A DNA stretch of 64,000 nucleotides from JAJRPT01 sp964465945 (GTDB lineage: Bacteria > Bacteroidota > Ignavibacteria > Kapaibacteriales > UBA2268), in the NCBI GenBank assembly GCA_964465945.1, contig CAYXMM010000002.1, positions 331,102-395,101 of the forward strand. Direction: 5' to 3'. The notes under the pieces are model-generated. The model was not told the DNA's origin and searched no databases. It saw only the letters and a list, made by a program, of their open reading frames with translations. A program made the position numbers and the translations under genes. This document shows, piece after piece, positions 17,501-26,335 of this stretch; position 1 is the stretch's first letter; each line of letters begins with the position of its first letter.

Positions 17501-20500
17501 TTTGAGGATACGAAAGATGAGGTTGCAAAAAATAATATTGCTATGGAAATTGCAAAAGATATGCCTGAGGCAGTAAAAGGATATAAAATGGTAGCCGATG
17601 CTAATGGTAATTTAATTAAAGTATTAGATATTAATATTGACAAAGTCAAGGAATTAAATAAAGCGAGGGGAAGTTCAAATTCTGCGGATATGGTTGAGAA
17701 AGAAAAACAAATTGCTAATGCTATTTTATTACAAGCAAAGTCTTACGATAAAGTAAAACAACAAAGTAAAGATTTGTCTAAGCAAATCATAGAAGCACAA
17801 AAGAAAGGAGATACTGGATTAGTCAATTCACTTAAAAAAGATTATGATAAGGTTCAAGAACAAATCATTACAAAATCGAAAGATTTAAAAACTCAATTAG
17901 ATAAGGCAACTGAAATGGGAATAACGATGAAAGATGTTAAAATCCCACCTAATTTTGAAAATGATTTCACAAATGAATTGCTTAAACTTCAAGATATTGC
18001 AGACGAGAAGGAAATTGGTAAAAAAATTACTGAAAGTATACAACTTAAAGAAAGTATTGATAAAAACGGAGAACTTAATAAACTTGTAGAAGATTACAAG
18101 AAGGCAGGCAATGATTTCGAAAAAGAAAGTATTGCAAAGAAAATAGCAAAAACTGCCCCTGAATTAGTTCAAGCTACTGGCTCAATGGTAGCAAGTAACG
18201 GGCAGTTAGTCAAAACTTACGAAGTAGCAACCAATAAAGTTAATGAATATGTTGCGAGCAAGAAAAAATCATTGAGTAGCGAATTAACTAATAAACAAAA
18301 TGAAGTTTTGAATGGTATTAAAAATGAAGGTAAAGAATACGAAGCCCTTAAATCCAAAATTCAACTTAAAAATAAAGAGATTAGTGAAGCAATAGCAAAA
18401 GGTCAGGATACAAGTGAATTAGAGAAACAATTTAATACTTTAACTCAAAAAGCAGAGCAAAGTAAAAACTCTATTGTTAGTAGCATGGGTAAGGCAAAAG
18501 AAGGAGGTATTGATGTAACTAAAGTTTATGGTGATGTATCTAAAAGTATTGGAGTGAGTAAGGACGAAGTAGCTAAAATGACCGACGCACAAAATAAGTC
18601 AAAAGACTTAACTAAGGAGCAAAAAACTGAAACAGAGGATTTAGCTGCGGCTTGGAGTAATGTAAAATCTCAATTAGATGATACAATCAATAAGCAGGTT
18701 TCTACTTTATCCGAAATGAGGAGACAAAGAGCGGAAGGTAAGTTAACTAAGGAACAAAAAGCAGAAAGTTTAGCAAAAGAAAAAGAAATTTTATCTACAC
18801 TAAAAGATAATGCAAAGGAGCAAAAAAATCTCGAAAAGATTAATGAGAATGTATTAATTCAGGCAGGACTTAAAGAAGTATCTGGGAAAAGCGCTTGGGA
18901 ACTTGCAAAAGCAGAATACGATTTAAAGAAATCTAAAACAGAATTAGAATATGCTGATTTTGAAATATCACAAACTCAATTAGTTATGCAAGGTAAAATT
19001 AAAGATGAAGATGTGGCACAATTAAATCTGTTGAATGAAAAAAATAAAACTGCGAAGATTAATAAAGATAATTTACTTGAAGTATTAAAGACGAAAAGAT
19101 TGATTACAGGGGTCGACGATAAAGGCGAGGTAGTGTTTAATTCTAAAATTAAAGATGTAGATAAAGTTGATATTCAGAAGTTAATAAATGATGTGAATAA
19201 AGAAATTATTTCTAATGAAAAGTCTGTTAAAGATATTCAAGTTAAGGTTAATAAAGATAGTGAACAAATAAATAAAGAGATTACTGAATTAAATAAACAA
19301 AGGATAGACTGGCAAATAAGTTTAAATGTTCCTAAGTCTGATATATTAGAACGAGAAGTAGATAGAATAAAAAGTAGTTTAGACATTGCATCAAAAGAAG
19401 CACTAAATTACAGCAATCAAATCAAAGTTATTGAAACTAAAATTTTAAATGAAAAAAATGAAACTACTAAGGTTGAATTACAAAAAGAATTAAATATTAT
19501 TAAAGGTAAATATTTAGAAAAAGCAAAATTAGAGTTTGATACTAATAAACAATTATTAGAAGCGACTAATAATTTTTACGAAGAAAAAGCAAGAATTGCT
19601 TCCGAACAAATTCAAAAAGCAAAGGACGGCGTTAATAATGAATTTGATATAGCAATATCTGAGTTGGAGAAATATAATACGAAACTTAATGAGTTAAATT
19701 CGAATAAAGAGAATGAAGAAGCTGATAATAAACTAAGTAAGATTGATAAAAATCAAGAAAAAGAATTGAAGAAATTAGAAGATTGGCAAGGGATGCAGTT
19801 ACTATCTACTTCTGAATTTGAAAAGAAAAAAACTCAAATCGAAAAAGAAGCAGAAGAAGAGAGGGCTAAAATAAGGGAAGGACTACGAAAGAATGAAGAA
19901 CTAAGACAAAATGTTTATGATGGCGAGCAACTCCAACTTCAAAATCAGAAAGCAATATTATTAGCTGAAATCGACAAAAAAGGAGCCGACGAGCAATTAA
20001 ACATAGTAGCAGAAAAATATAAATCAATGGGAAAAGTAATAGATTTTGATACTATAAAAAAGGCTCAACTAGAAATTATTGAAGCAGAAAAAAAATTAGA
20101 ACAAAATAAATATGATACAAAAGCACAACTACAAAAAGAGAATGCTGATAAGATAATAAAAGAAAATATAAAATTATTAGATGAAGGTAGTAGAAAATCA
20201 GTATTGGAATCTTCTAAATTATGGGCTTCAGCTCAAAAAACAACAGAAGAAAAAGCTGATTTATTAAAAACTTCAATGGATATGTTTAATGGGTCTATGC
20301 TGAAAGGAATAGAAGGAATGTTTGAGGGCGACCCAGAAGCTATGAAAGATAATATGCGGTCTTTTATGCAAAACATTGCTGGTTTTTTAAAGAAACAATT
20401 AGAAGCAACAATCTTGCAATTAGTATTATCAAAAGGAGTTCTGGCACAGGTGAATTTATTACCATTTCCAGCAAATACTTTAGCCCTGGGAGCAATTACA

Positions 20501-20836
20501 CTTGCAATTAAAGCTGCAGTTAATGCTATCGCCAACCCAGTTATATCTTCATTAACTTCATTTGCCACTGGGGGTAGAATAGACCAGCCAACGCTTGCAG
20601 TTATAGGTGATGGTGCAAAACTTGGTAGTAATAATAAAGAATGGATTTTTAGGGACGAGCAACTCAAAAAAACTATTAATATGGCTAACAATCAAAGCAA
20701 TAGAGAAGTAGTAGCAGAATTGAAATATTTAAGAGAAGCATTCCATACTTTAAAACTCGAAACTACATTACGTGGTGAAGATATTTACATTTCAAATAAA
20801 AAAGTAAGCAATAGAATAAACCGACGACAAATGTAA
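14564..20836 (+). CDS. Tape measure protein
   Basis: The 2090-aa protein is the largest in the phage. Long Lys/Glu-rich helical repeats cover most of it. A TP901-type core at about residues 370-640 contains 'ESVAGITAAIYDGIGAG', 'NKLAVAGVTTTSAAMQGL' and 'GQAT-TKIRSAIAEIM'-like spacing. Hydrophobic segments at about 750-860 probably form the membrane-inserting part. The C-terminal end has the 'ATGGRIDQPTLAVIGD' motif typical of the tape measure family, plus a terminal 'EWIFRDEQLKKT'. Tape measure length sets tail length. Its ATG overlaps the frameshifted chaperone stop. Confidence 0.92.
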   Translation: MDKSFKFLLDFIVDIKSDPSKIKSTSKQISEMLGEFAIDVNFDKKDVEKEITTFLKQLSKLDTNKLKLQIETGEASKELKDLFGSFDGLGDFEDAFKNIDYSELNNLKSKIDDLFSDFDSDKISEGLNELGNEFNKFKSKVEGQEINIGIDKNEFLKSVNTITNELDEIEKNKIEVDFDAGKAKEQFKELSNVLSNSGVEGFQEAIDNIDFSEIEKMAKSMNLDFDVDGIKKLAKEIDNVGNNTTGFKTIDDLIENLEQNVNSTDFSKFKNGIGDIDDAVKKAKNELNDMISKNKNVLSVLEATGKSGSEAYNKIEAEIKEAEAALGKLGAKQDDFQKSTKSIGDKMATFGMAYQGISAISDTFSQFIEPYKEFDVQIRNIGTLGIKNFEEFRSKAIELSTEIPESVAGITAAIYDGIGAGAISVTDDMADVDDAIQAVTAANKLAVAGVTTTSAAMQGLSAVTNAYGRDTLSMAKASDTMFGIVNYGVASVEELNASLSNVVPIAGAAGVTFDQVGGAIATMTKQGTPAAQATTKIRSAIAEIMKPGANLKKVMDEAGVSMESLKSEGLQATFKKLGETMTKMGTDSANTFSSIETISFALAVTGDNASKAQADLEDVQNATGSVDKAFKIAGAGVKGTAEAIMNDIQATAFKVFGTIGDGTVAFLDTTNKLAPAIASFAGLSTIVPDGFGAKLKGFSSTISTELGLASNKVNEFTKNFKLSNIEFSKLGSIDTYKKGISSIGGSVGGLGSKLKSVAPMLTNPYLLGAAAITLYLTQTEQGNKILDKLGESAKALFEKFKPFVELIVNVFGVVIENLSGYIMGMVDAIGVLISSVIDVYGAFFEMTGISDILSSIFGDSISSTEEFSEQLDSILKYIMLVPASIKILALAFKGFFTNLPAIAIAFFDLMKEVINPVNWFDDGDAISKAKDKFANVVSNAMDEATNEVIKTAKDLAIDDFIRFKEKDTRIKALDNLVSQFEDTKDEVAKNNIAMEIAKDMPEAVKGYKMVADANGNLIKVLDINIDKVKELNKARGSSNSADMVEKEKQIANAILLQAKSYDKVKQQSKDLSKQIIEAQKKGDTGLVNSLKKDYDKVQEQIITKSKDLKTQLDKATEMGITMKDVKIPPNFENDFTNELLKLQDIADEKEIGKKITESIQLKESIDKNGELNKLVEDYKKAGNDFEKESIAKKIAKTAPELVQATGSMVASNGQLVKTYEVATNKVNEYVASKKKSLSSELTNKQNEVLNGIKNEGKEYEALKSKIQLKNKEISEAIAKGQDTSELEKQFNTLTQKAEQSKNSIVSSMGKAKEGGIDVTKVYGDVSKSIGVSKDEVAKMTDAQNKSKDLTKEQKTETEDLAAAWSNVKSQLDDTINKQVSTLSEMRRQRAEGKLTKEQKAESLAKEKEILSTLKDNAKEQKNLEKINENVLIQAGLKEVSGKSAWELAKAEYDLKKSKTELEYADFEISQTQLVMQGKIKDEDVAQLNLLNEKNKTAKINKDNLLEVLKTKRLITGVDDKGEVVFNSKIKDVDKVDIQKLINDVNKEIISNEKSVKDIQVKVNKDSEQINKEITELNKQRIDWQISLNVPKSDILEREVDRIKSSLDIASKEALNYSNQIKVIETKILNEKNETTKVELQKELNIIKGKYLEKAKLEFDTNKQLLEATNNFYEEKARIASEQIQKAKDGVNNEFDIAISELEKYNTKLNELNSNKENEEADNKLSKIDKNQEKELKKLEDWQGMQLLSTSEFEKKKTQIEKEAEEERAKIREGLRKNEELRQNVYDGEQLQLQNQKAILLAEIDKKGADEQLNIVAEKYKSMGKVIDFDTIKKAQLEIIEAEKKLEQNKYDTKAQLQKENADKIIKENIKLLDEGSRKSVLESSKLWASAQKTTEEKADLLKTSMDMFNGSMLKGIEGMFEGDPEAMKDNMRSFMQNIAGFLKKQLEATILQLVLSKGVLAQVNLLPFPANTLALGAITLAIKAAVNAIANPVISSLTSFATGGRIDQPTLAVIGDGAKLGSNNKEWIFRDEQLKKTINMANNQSNREVVAELKYLREAFHTLKLETTLRGEDIYISNKKVSNRINRRQM

Positions 20837-20858
20837 AATTAATTTTTTACATTAACGA

Positions 20859-20898
20859 AAAAAGCAGTAAGTCCGCACCAACTTACTGCTTTTTTTTA
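20859..20898 (+). terminator. Rho-independent terminator ending the phage structural operon
   Basis: An inverted repeat, AAAGCAGTAAGT and ACTTACTGCTTT, with an 8-base loop CCGCACCA is followed by a run of T. It lies 22 bases after the tape measure stop. It marks the end of the late operon on the + strand. Confidence 0.85.
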
Positions 20899-20915
20899 TA
20901 GATAAATTAGAGTTT

Positions 20916-20949
20916 CGTATGTAATTTGTATGTAAAAATTTAACATACG
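20916..20949. repeat. GTATGT repeat cluster beside tRNA
   Basis: CGTATGT (20916-20922), a second direct copy GTATGT (20928-20933) and the inverse ACATACG (20943-20949) lie between the phage terminator and the host tRNA 3' end. The outer pair is a perfect 7-bp inverted repeat. Such clustered sites beside an attachment site are typical of integrase or excisionase binding, but this is inference from position. Confidence 0.45.
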
Positions 20950-20991
20950 CTTCTAACCTATTGGATTAGAATAATCTATAATTTAGTCTTG

Positions 20992-21065
20992 TGGGCCTGG
21001 AGGGACTTGAACCCCCGACAAACGGATTATGAGTCCGCTGCTCTAACCGACTGAGCTACAAGCCC
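20992..21065 (-). tRNA. tRNA with CAU anticodon (elongator Met or Ile2), likely phage attachment site
   Basis: On the minus strand a 74-base cloverleaf folds: acceptor GGGCTTG with CAGGCCC, D arm, anticodon loop CTCATAA (CAU), T arm with TTCAAGT, discriminator A. The sequence context GGACTCATAATCC fits both elongator Met and lysidine-modified Ile2 tRNAs; I cannot separate them. CCA is not encoded (the tail reads ACA-like), as in many Bacteroidota. The 3' end faces the prophage, the orientation typical for phage integration at tRNA 3' ends. Confidence 0.92.
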
Positions 21066-21118
21066 ATTTATAAAATTTAATTCTGTGTTCCAGAACAGAC
21101 TCCAAAATTAAAAAAAAA

Positions 21119-21892
21119 TTAGTAATTAAACAAGCCCAAAAATATTCCGAACTCAAAATTTATTCCACTATTGGTTAACTTGCTGGGAGTATTAGATATA
21201 GTTGTTACATTATTTAGTCGCCAACTCTTATCTTCTGCCCCTGAAAATGGATTATCAAAAGCTAAGTTATAACTTGCCATAAACCTAAACATTAAAAAAC
21301 TTGTTGCAGCCCATTCAATAGAAGCATGAGGACTAAAGTAAGCAAAGTTTTTATCTAATGAAAAGTTATATGTGGAATCATCTAATTGAGGGTTTAAACT
21401 ACCCCAATCTTTATTTTGCAATCCCTTTGAAAGATGTAAATTAGTACTTCCCCAGCCAACCTCTGCTCCTAACAATAAAGCAAGGTGATTTGTTATTATA
21501 TAACCATAATCAATAGTAATCCCAGTCATATTTAAGCTTAAAGTCTGGTCAATGCTATATTTATCTTTATTCGTGGTGATTTGGTTACTTCCACCAACAC
21601 TTCGAACTCCAACTCTCAAATTTTTCGTAATTGGCAACCCAGTGAAGCCAACGCCTCCTTGCATAACCATACCACTTTTAAACTCGCCAAGTCCGAACTG
21701 ATTCTGCATTAATTTATTATACTCATCAACGTTAAGCATATAATAATTAATAGAAAAGCCCCCGCCAATAACAAAGTAATTTCTACTTTGTTGTTCAACA
21801 GGGGTATCATTATAAGGTAATTTATCTAAATCTTCATCTTGTGAAAACAAAATGAAGTTAGATATAAAAATCAAACATAAAATTCTAAACAT
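21119..21892 (-). CDS. Outer membrane beta-barrel protein (257 aa)
   Basis: An N-terminal signal peptide (residues 1-17, MFRILCLIFISNFILFS) leads to a protein of alternating Gly-rich strands ending in an aromatic residue (FGIFLGLFNY), typical of outer membrane beta-barrels. Segments such as 'YFVIGGGFSINYYML' and 'HLALLLGAEVGWGSTNLHL' are membrane strands. No specific function can be given. Only 3 bases separate it from the stop of the upstream barrel gene, so the two are probably co-transcribed. Confidence 0.65.
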   Translation of the reverse strand: MFRILCLIFISNFILFSQDEDLDKLPYNDTPVEQQSRNYFVIGGGFSINYYMLNVDEYNKLMQNQFGLGEFKSGMVMQGGVGFTGLPITKNLRVGVRSVGGSNQITTNKDKYSIDQTLSLNMTGITIDYGYIITNHLALLLGAEVGWGSTNLHLSKGLQNKDWGSLNPQLDDSTYNFSLDKNFAYFSPHASIEWAATSFLMFRFMASYNLAFDNPFSGAEDKSWRLNNVTTISNTPSKLTNSGINFEFGIFLGLFNY

Positions 21893-21895
21893 TTT

Positions 21896-22357
21896 TTACC
21901 AATAATATTTAATACCTAAACCACCACTCCAGTATAAAAAGTTTGAATTAGAACCTAATGTATACATCGGAGTTATATCTACTGAAATTACAAATGGAAC
22001 TTCCTTAAAAGCATATTCTAAACCAGCAAGTCCATTAACACCAACAATAGTAGCATCAGAACTACCACCAAATCCACTTGTACCAGTGCTTATATTAAAG
22101 GCGTGTGCACCAACACCTAAATACCATTCAAATTGCTTTGCAGAAGTAGTGAAGTGCCATTGGTAGTTACCTAACAAAAACAACCAACCATCTCCGAAAG
22201 ACAAATCAAATTCAATAGGATTTGTATTTGTGAAGAAATGTTTATAAGTAATACCACCACCAGCGCCACCTTTTAAGCCAATAGCGTTAGTATAATTCTT
22301 CGCATCTGCCATCTGAAATGCAAGAAGTAACGCAAAAATAACAACAATTCTTTTCAT
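21896..22357 (-). CDS. Outer membrane beta-barrel protein (153 aa)
   Basis: A signal peptide (MKRIVVIFALLLAFQMADA) is followed by a small, Gly-rich beta-barrel: 'IGLKGGAGGGITYKHFF', 'FDLSFGDGWLFLLGNYQWHF', 'WYLGVGAHAF', and a C-terminal aromatic end (GGLGIKYYW). It is half the size of the next gene and may be an 8-stranded barrel. Function unknown. Confidence 0.65.
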   Translation of the reverse strand: MKRIVVIFALLLAFQMADAKNYTNAIGLKGGAGGGITYKHFFTNTNPIEFDLSFGDGWLFLLGNYQWHFTTSAKQFEWYLGVGAHAFNISTGTSGFGGSSDATIVGVNGLAGLEYAFKEVPFVISVDITPMYTLGSNSNFLYWSGGLGIKYYW

Positions 22358-22411
22358 AAAAGCACCTTATATTAATTTAAAAATATATAATTATGAAAGC
22401 AAATTAATAAA

Positions 22412-25400
22412 TTATTTGAAAATAAAAAATTTGTCTTTTTTATTTACTAAACCATTTCTGTAATAAATAAAATAAGCACCAGTATTCAAAGAATTTATGT
22501 TAAATTTAAAATTACCTAAGTTTAATTCATCTTCAAATTTTTCATAAACTTTGTTGCCTAATAAATCATAAATCACTAATGAAAAGTTCTCTTTATTTAC
22601 AATTTCATAAGCAATTTCAACTGATGAAGAAGAATTTTGATTAATCTTTAAAATGTCAGAACTACCAAATTGAAACTTCATTTCCTCAAAATCACAAATT
22701 CCAGTCAATTTAATATTTAGAGAATCTTTGATTATATTAATCACTGCATTAGACAGATAAGAAACATTTACAATATTAAATTTTGTAAAAGCATCATTAC
22801 CAACTAATGGACGCATTCTATAATCTATCACACATTCATTTAACTCTAAAAGTTCTATATACATTTTGTTATTTTCGACATCAAAATCAACTCTAAGTTT
22901 ATTCGGGTCATAGCCAGAAACTGAAATTAAATCCAAGACAAAAGTATTCAATTCAATTTCAATTTTAAAATTCTTAATTTCAATAGTATCTAAATCATAA
23001 TTTTCGGCTGAAATCTGCATTTCTAATTCAAGTATATCATTAGCATTATGACTAAAACTATTAGGTAAAATTAAATTAATATCAATCATATCTTTAGGTT
23101 TAGCTTCTGCTATTAAAACAATATCCTTAGTAATTAAACAAGGATAGTTAGTTGAAATAGTTAAAATTGTCGTGTCGTGTGAAACTTCATTAGAAACATA
23201 AGACAAGTCAAATATATGCTCTTTTTCACTTGACTTAATTAAGATGTCATTTGAGTTATTAATACTAAACTTAGAGTTTGAAAGCGGAGTAATGTGCATA
23301 TTATAATCACTTAAAGAATTATTTGTCAATGTAACACTTGCCGTGCTTAATACATTTTCTTTAGTAACTGGAAAATAAATTGTATCAGGAACATCAAAAC
23401 TAATGTCGGAGTAATATCCACTCAGTTCAATTGAATCTCGCTTACCACATGGATGAAAAATAAAATATATTTTTTCATTATAAAATCCTAATGTGTCAGG
23501 AGTAAAAGTAACTTTAAAATTATTTGAACTAAACAACTCTGTCCCTTTTTCTAAATCAATTTTGAAATACTTTGATGTAGAGATTGAATCTATATGAGTA
23601 TAAAGAGTATTATTACTATTAATTTTCAACTTGTTACTAATAATCTTGCTTAATTCAGAATTACATTTAAAAATTGTATCAAAATCAATTTTTCCATCAT
23701 CAAAAATATAATCAATATGTGTTTTAAAACCTGTTATACTAATTTCTTTTTGCAAATCACAATCAGTATAAGTGAAATATGGTTTAAAATTAAAAGCACC
23801 AATAGTTTGAGTGCTAATTCTGATAGGAACAATAATAGAATCTTTTGCAGGAATTGTAAATGGAATTATGGCAAATTGAACACTTTCATTAAATTGATTA
23901 TCTATTGTCATATCAACTAGACCAGTATTAGTAATTTTTAAAGTTGTATCAATGAAATCTTTACATTCTTCTATTTTTCCGACATCAAACTTTTCAGGAT
24001 AAACAGATATAGCTTGATTTTTTATTCTTACTTCAATTGGCACTTTAAAACTATAAGTAGAACCTGTGCGAGTATAATAGACAACTAAAGTATCAACAAT
24101 ATCTGTTGACAATTTCGCATTTAAAGAAATTTTAATTGAATCAGAAGTAAATTTATATAAATTAAGAGGTAAAGGAGTATCAATTACAAATGGTGGCTTA
24201 ATTACAGGATTAATACTAACGTAATCTTTTTCAAAATTACTATTAGAATATGAAATTTTAATTGTTGTATCTAATTTTATTGTATCACATGTATTTATAG
24301 TTCCAAAATCAATTTCCTTTGGCTCATATTCTACACCCAATCCTTTGTTAGTTACTCTTAAAGTTATAACTTTTTCATCAATACAAGGAGATTGTATTCT
24401 AAGAAAATAATCTTTGTTTTCAATATTATCACTATTCAATAAAATTGTAATATCATAAGATTCACCTGGTTTAAATGTTTGTGGAAATAAATATAACTTT
24501 TCAATTGTAAATGGAAACTCAATATTAAAATCAGTCCTATCAATTGTTAGGTTTCTATTTGAAGTATTTGTTATTCTTAATGATTGCTTCCATTGAACTC
24601 CTGAATACTTATCAACAAGAATAAGTGTTTTATCTACTTCAAAAGGGATAATTTCATTTTTCAATTCAATTACAAAAGAAGTATCAGCGCATTCTCCATT
24701 TGAAGCAATAGCGATGAATTTTCCATATTTGGAAGGGACAAAATCAATCTTACTACTTATTTTTTTATAAATCCCATTTTCAAATTCAAACCATTCAACA
24801 ATACCATTGTCATTCTCACCAGTTAACTTGATAACATCATAGATACAGCCAGAAATAATAGTATCAGAAGTAATTAATTTTCCGTTAAATTTTACTGAAA
24901 TCTTAGGTTTTAAATTAATTTGTAAATTAATAAGATTAGAATTTTTAAAACAACCCTCTTCATTGCTAGCTTGAACAAAATAATTTCCTGTTGAGTTAAC
25001 ATTTATTGATTTATTTTCACCATAATCTCCGCTTGCTAAAAATATTAACCCGTCTTTATACCAAGTGTATTTATACTTTTCAGGATTTGTAAAATCAGTC
25101 GAAATTGAAATTGACGTATCTTGTTGAACGCAGAACACTCGCTCATTATTTGGAGTTTTAATACTAAAATTTTCTACTGCTTCTTTCTTAATTTTCCCAG
25201 ATAAAAACTTTGAAGTATTATAGCAAATCCCATTACTTGAATATTGATTATTATTTTGCAATAAATCTCTAAATCTTCCTACGACTGCTGAGACTGTATA
25301 ATCCGCACCGCAATTTAAAGATGTGTTAATTTTAAAAGAATAAGTAGAATTTGTATTAAACACATTTATTACTTTTGAATTTCCAATTATATCTCCAACT

Positions 25401-26335
25401 TTGTAATTTGTTCCATTTTTTGGTAAATCGTTTTGAGTAACATTCCCGCTTGTAAGAAGAAATAAAATAGTATAATAATCATCTGGTTCAGTTGTGCCTG
25501 TTACTTTCTCCCAAGTAACATGAAATTCATTACTAATTTCAGTAATAGTCAAATTATTTGACTCGGTCCATTCAGGCTTCCTTAAACCATCTATGAAACT
25601 AAAATTAATAGGTGTACCTGTAGTTTTTCTATTAGCAGATCCTAAAGTTGCAAAGTTATTTACAAAAAGAAAATCACCATTTTGGTCATATCCTCCGAAG
25701 TATTTGTTAACACCATCACCTGGAATAACCGATAGACATAAATTGCCACTTAAAATTGAACTAAGCAAAGTTCCCCAAGAATTATTAAAAAATCCAATCC
25801 CATTTGAACTATGTCCTATTGAATGAATAATTGTATTACCATTCTTTATTGTGAATAACTCAGCAGAATTATCAATATTAAGTGCCTCATTATCCCAATT
25901 TGCAATATCACATGTTTCGCAATATTTATCGAAATACCAAATATCACTCGCTTCTAAAACTAATCTACCTTCTACTAAGTTTAAACTTAACAAATTATTT
26001 ATTACATCATTGAGATATATAGTTATAATTGTGCCTTTTGGAAGATTTTTCCATAAAGGAGCATCTTTAAATTTAATTCCACCATTGAAGCCAGAAGGAG
26101 CATTGTCAGCTATGATAGCGTCGCAAAGAGTAAAACCAGAAATATCAACATTATCTTCAGTGACTACTAATTCGACCCATTCATCCAAATTATTTTCTGT
26201 ATTATAATATTCGTTGATTAATATTTGAGAGAATAAGTTAATTTTGAAATTAAAAAAAAGCAAAATTAAAAATACAATGAAATTTAATCTCTTAAACAAA
26301 TCTGAAAATTTAGTATTTTCTCTTTTTTTAACCAT
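22412..26335 (-). CDS. Large T9SS-secreted protein with lamin-tail-like domain
   Basis: The second Met (26335) is used as the start because the upstream one adds a charged extension before the signal peptide; the long form starts at 26368. A signal peptide (LNFIVFLILLFFNFKINLFSQ) leads to an N-terminal 'ILINEYYNTENNLDEWVELVV' segment, typical of lamin-tail domains found on secreted bacterial nucleases and surface proteins. A series of Ig-like or HYDIN-type beta domains follows. The C-terminus carries a type IX sorting signal ('VIYDLLGNKVYE', 'NINSLNTGAYFIYYRNG'). It is probably displayed on the cell surface. No catalytic motif was seen. Confidence 0.7.
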   Translation of the reverse strand: MVKKRENTKFSDLFKRLNFIVFLILLFFNFKINLFSQILINEYYNTENNLDEWVELVVTEDNVDISGFTLCDAIIADNAPSGFNGGIKFKDAPLWKNLPKGTIITIYLNDVINNLLSLNLVEGRLVLEASDIWYFDKYCETCDIANWDNEALNIDNSAELFTIKNGNTIIHSIGHSSNGIGFFNNSWGTLLSSILSGNLCLSVIPGDGVNKYFGGYDQNGDFLFVNNFATLGSANRKTTGTPINFSFIDGLRKPEWTESNNLTITEISNEFHVTWEKVTGTTEPDDYYTILFLLTSGNVTQNDLPKNGTNYKVGDIIGNSKVINVFNTNSTYSFKINTSLNCGADYTVSAVVGRFRDLLQNNNQYSSNGICYNTSKFLSGKIKKEAVENFSIKTPNNERVFCVQQDTSISISTDFTNPEKYKYTWYKDGLIFLASGDYGENKSINVNSTGNYFVQASNEEGCFKNSNLINLQINLKPKISVKFNGKLITSDTIISGCIYDVIKLTGENDNGIVEWFEFENGIYKKISSKIDFVPSKYGKFIAIASNGECADTSFVIELKNEIIPFEVDKTLILVDKYSGVQWKQSLRITNTSNRNLTIDRTDFNIEFPFTIEKLYLFPQTFKPGESYDITILLNSDNIENKDYFLRIQSPCIDEKVITLRVTNKGLGVEYEPKEIDFGTINTCDTIKLDTTIKISYSNSNFEKDYVSINPVIKPPFVIDTPLPLNLYKFTSDSIKISLNAKLSTDIVDTLVVYYTRTGSTYSFKVPIEVRIKNQAISVYPEKFDVGKIEECKDFIDTTLKITNTGLVDMTIDNQFNESVQFAIIPFTIPAKDSIIVPIRISTQTIGAFNFKPYFTYTDCDLQKEISITGFKTHIDYIFDDGKIDFDTIFKCNSELSKIISNKLKINSNNTLYTHIDSISTSKYFKIDLEKGTELFSSNNFKVTFTPDTLGFYNEKIYFIFHPCGKRDSIELSGYYSDISFDVPDTIYFPVTKENVLSTASVTLTNNSLSDYNMHITPLSNSKFSINNSNDILIKSSEKEHIFDLSYVSNEVSHDTTILTISTNYPCLITKDIVLIAEAKPKDMIDINLILPNSFSHNANDILELEMQISAENYDLDTIEIKNFKIEIELNTFVLDLISVSGYDPNKLRVDFDVENNKMYIELLELNECVIDYRMRPLVGNDAFTKFNIVNVSYLSNAVINIIKDSLNIKLTGICDFEEMKFQFGSSDILKINQNSSSSVEIAYEIVNKENFSLVIYDLLGNKVYEKFEDELNLGNFKFNINSLNTGAYFIYYRNGLVNKKDKFFIFK

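Noticed and set aside
1..20990. Mu-type transposable prophage
   Set aside because: Head genes look Mu-like, but no transposase, TG..CA end or target duplication could be seen; the position at a tRNA 3' end favours site-specific integration, though the left end is not visible.
20992..21065. Decision between tRNA-Met and tRNA-Ile2
   Set aside because: Both have CAU and ACTCATAAT context; the sequence alone does not decide, so both are left open.
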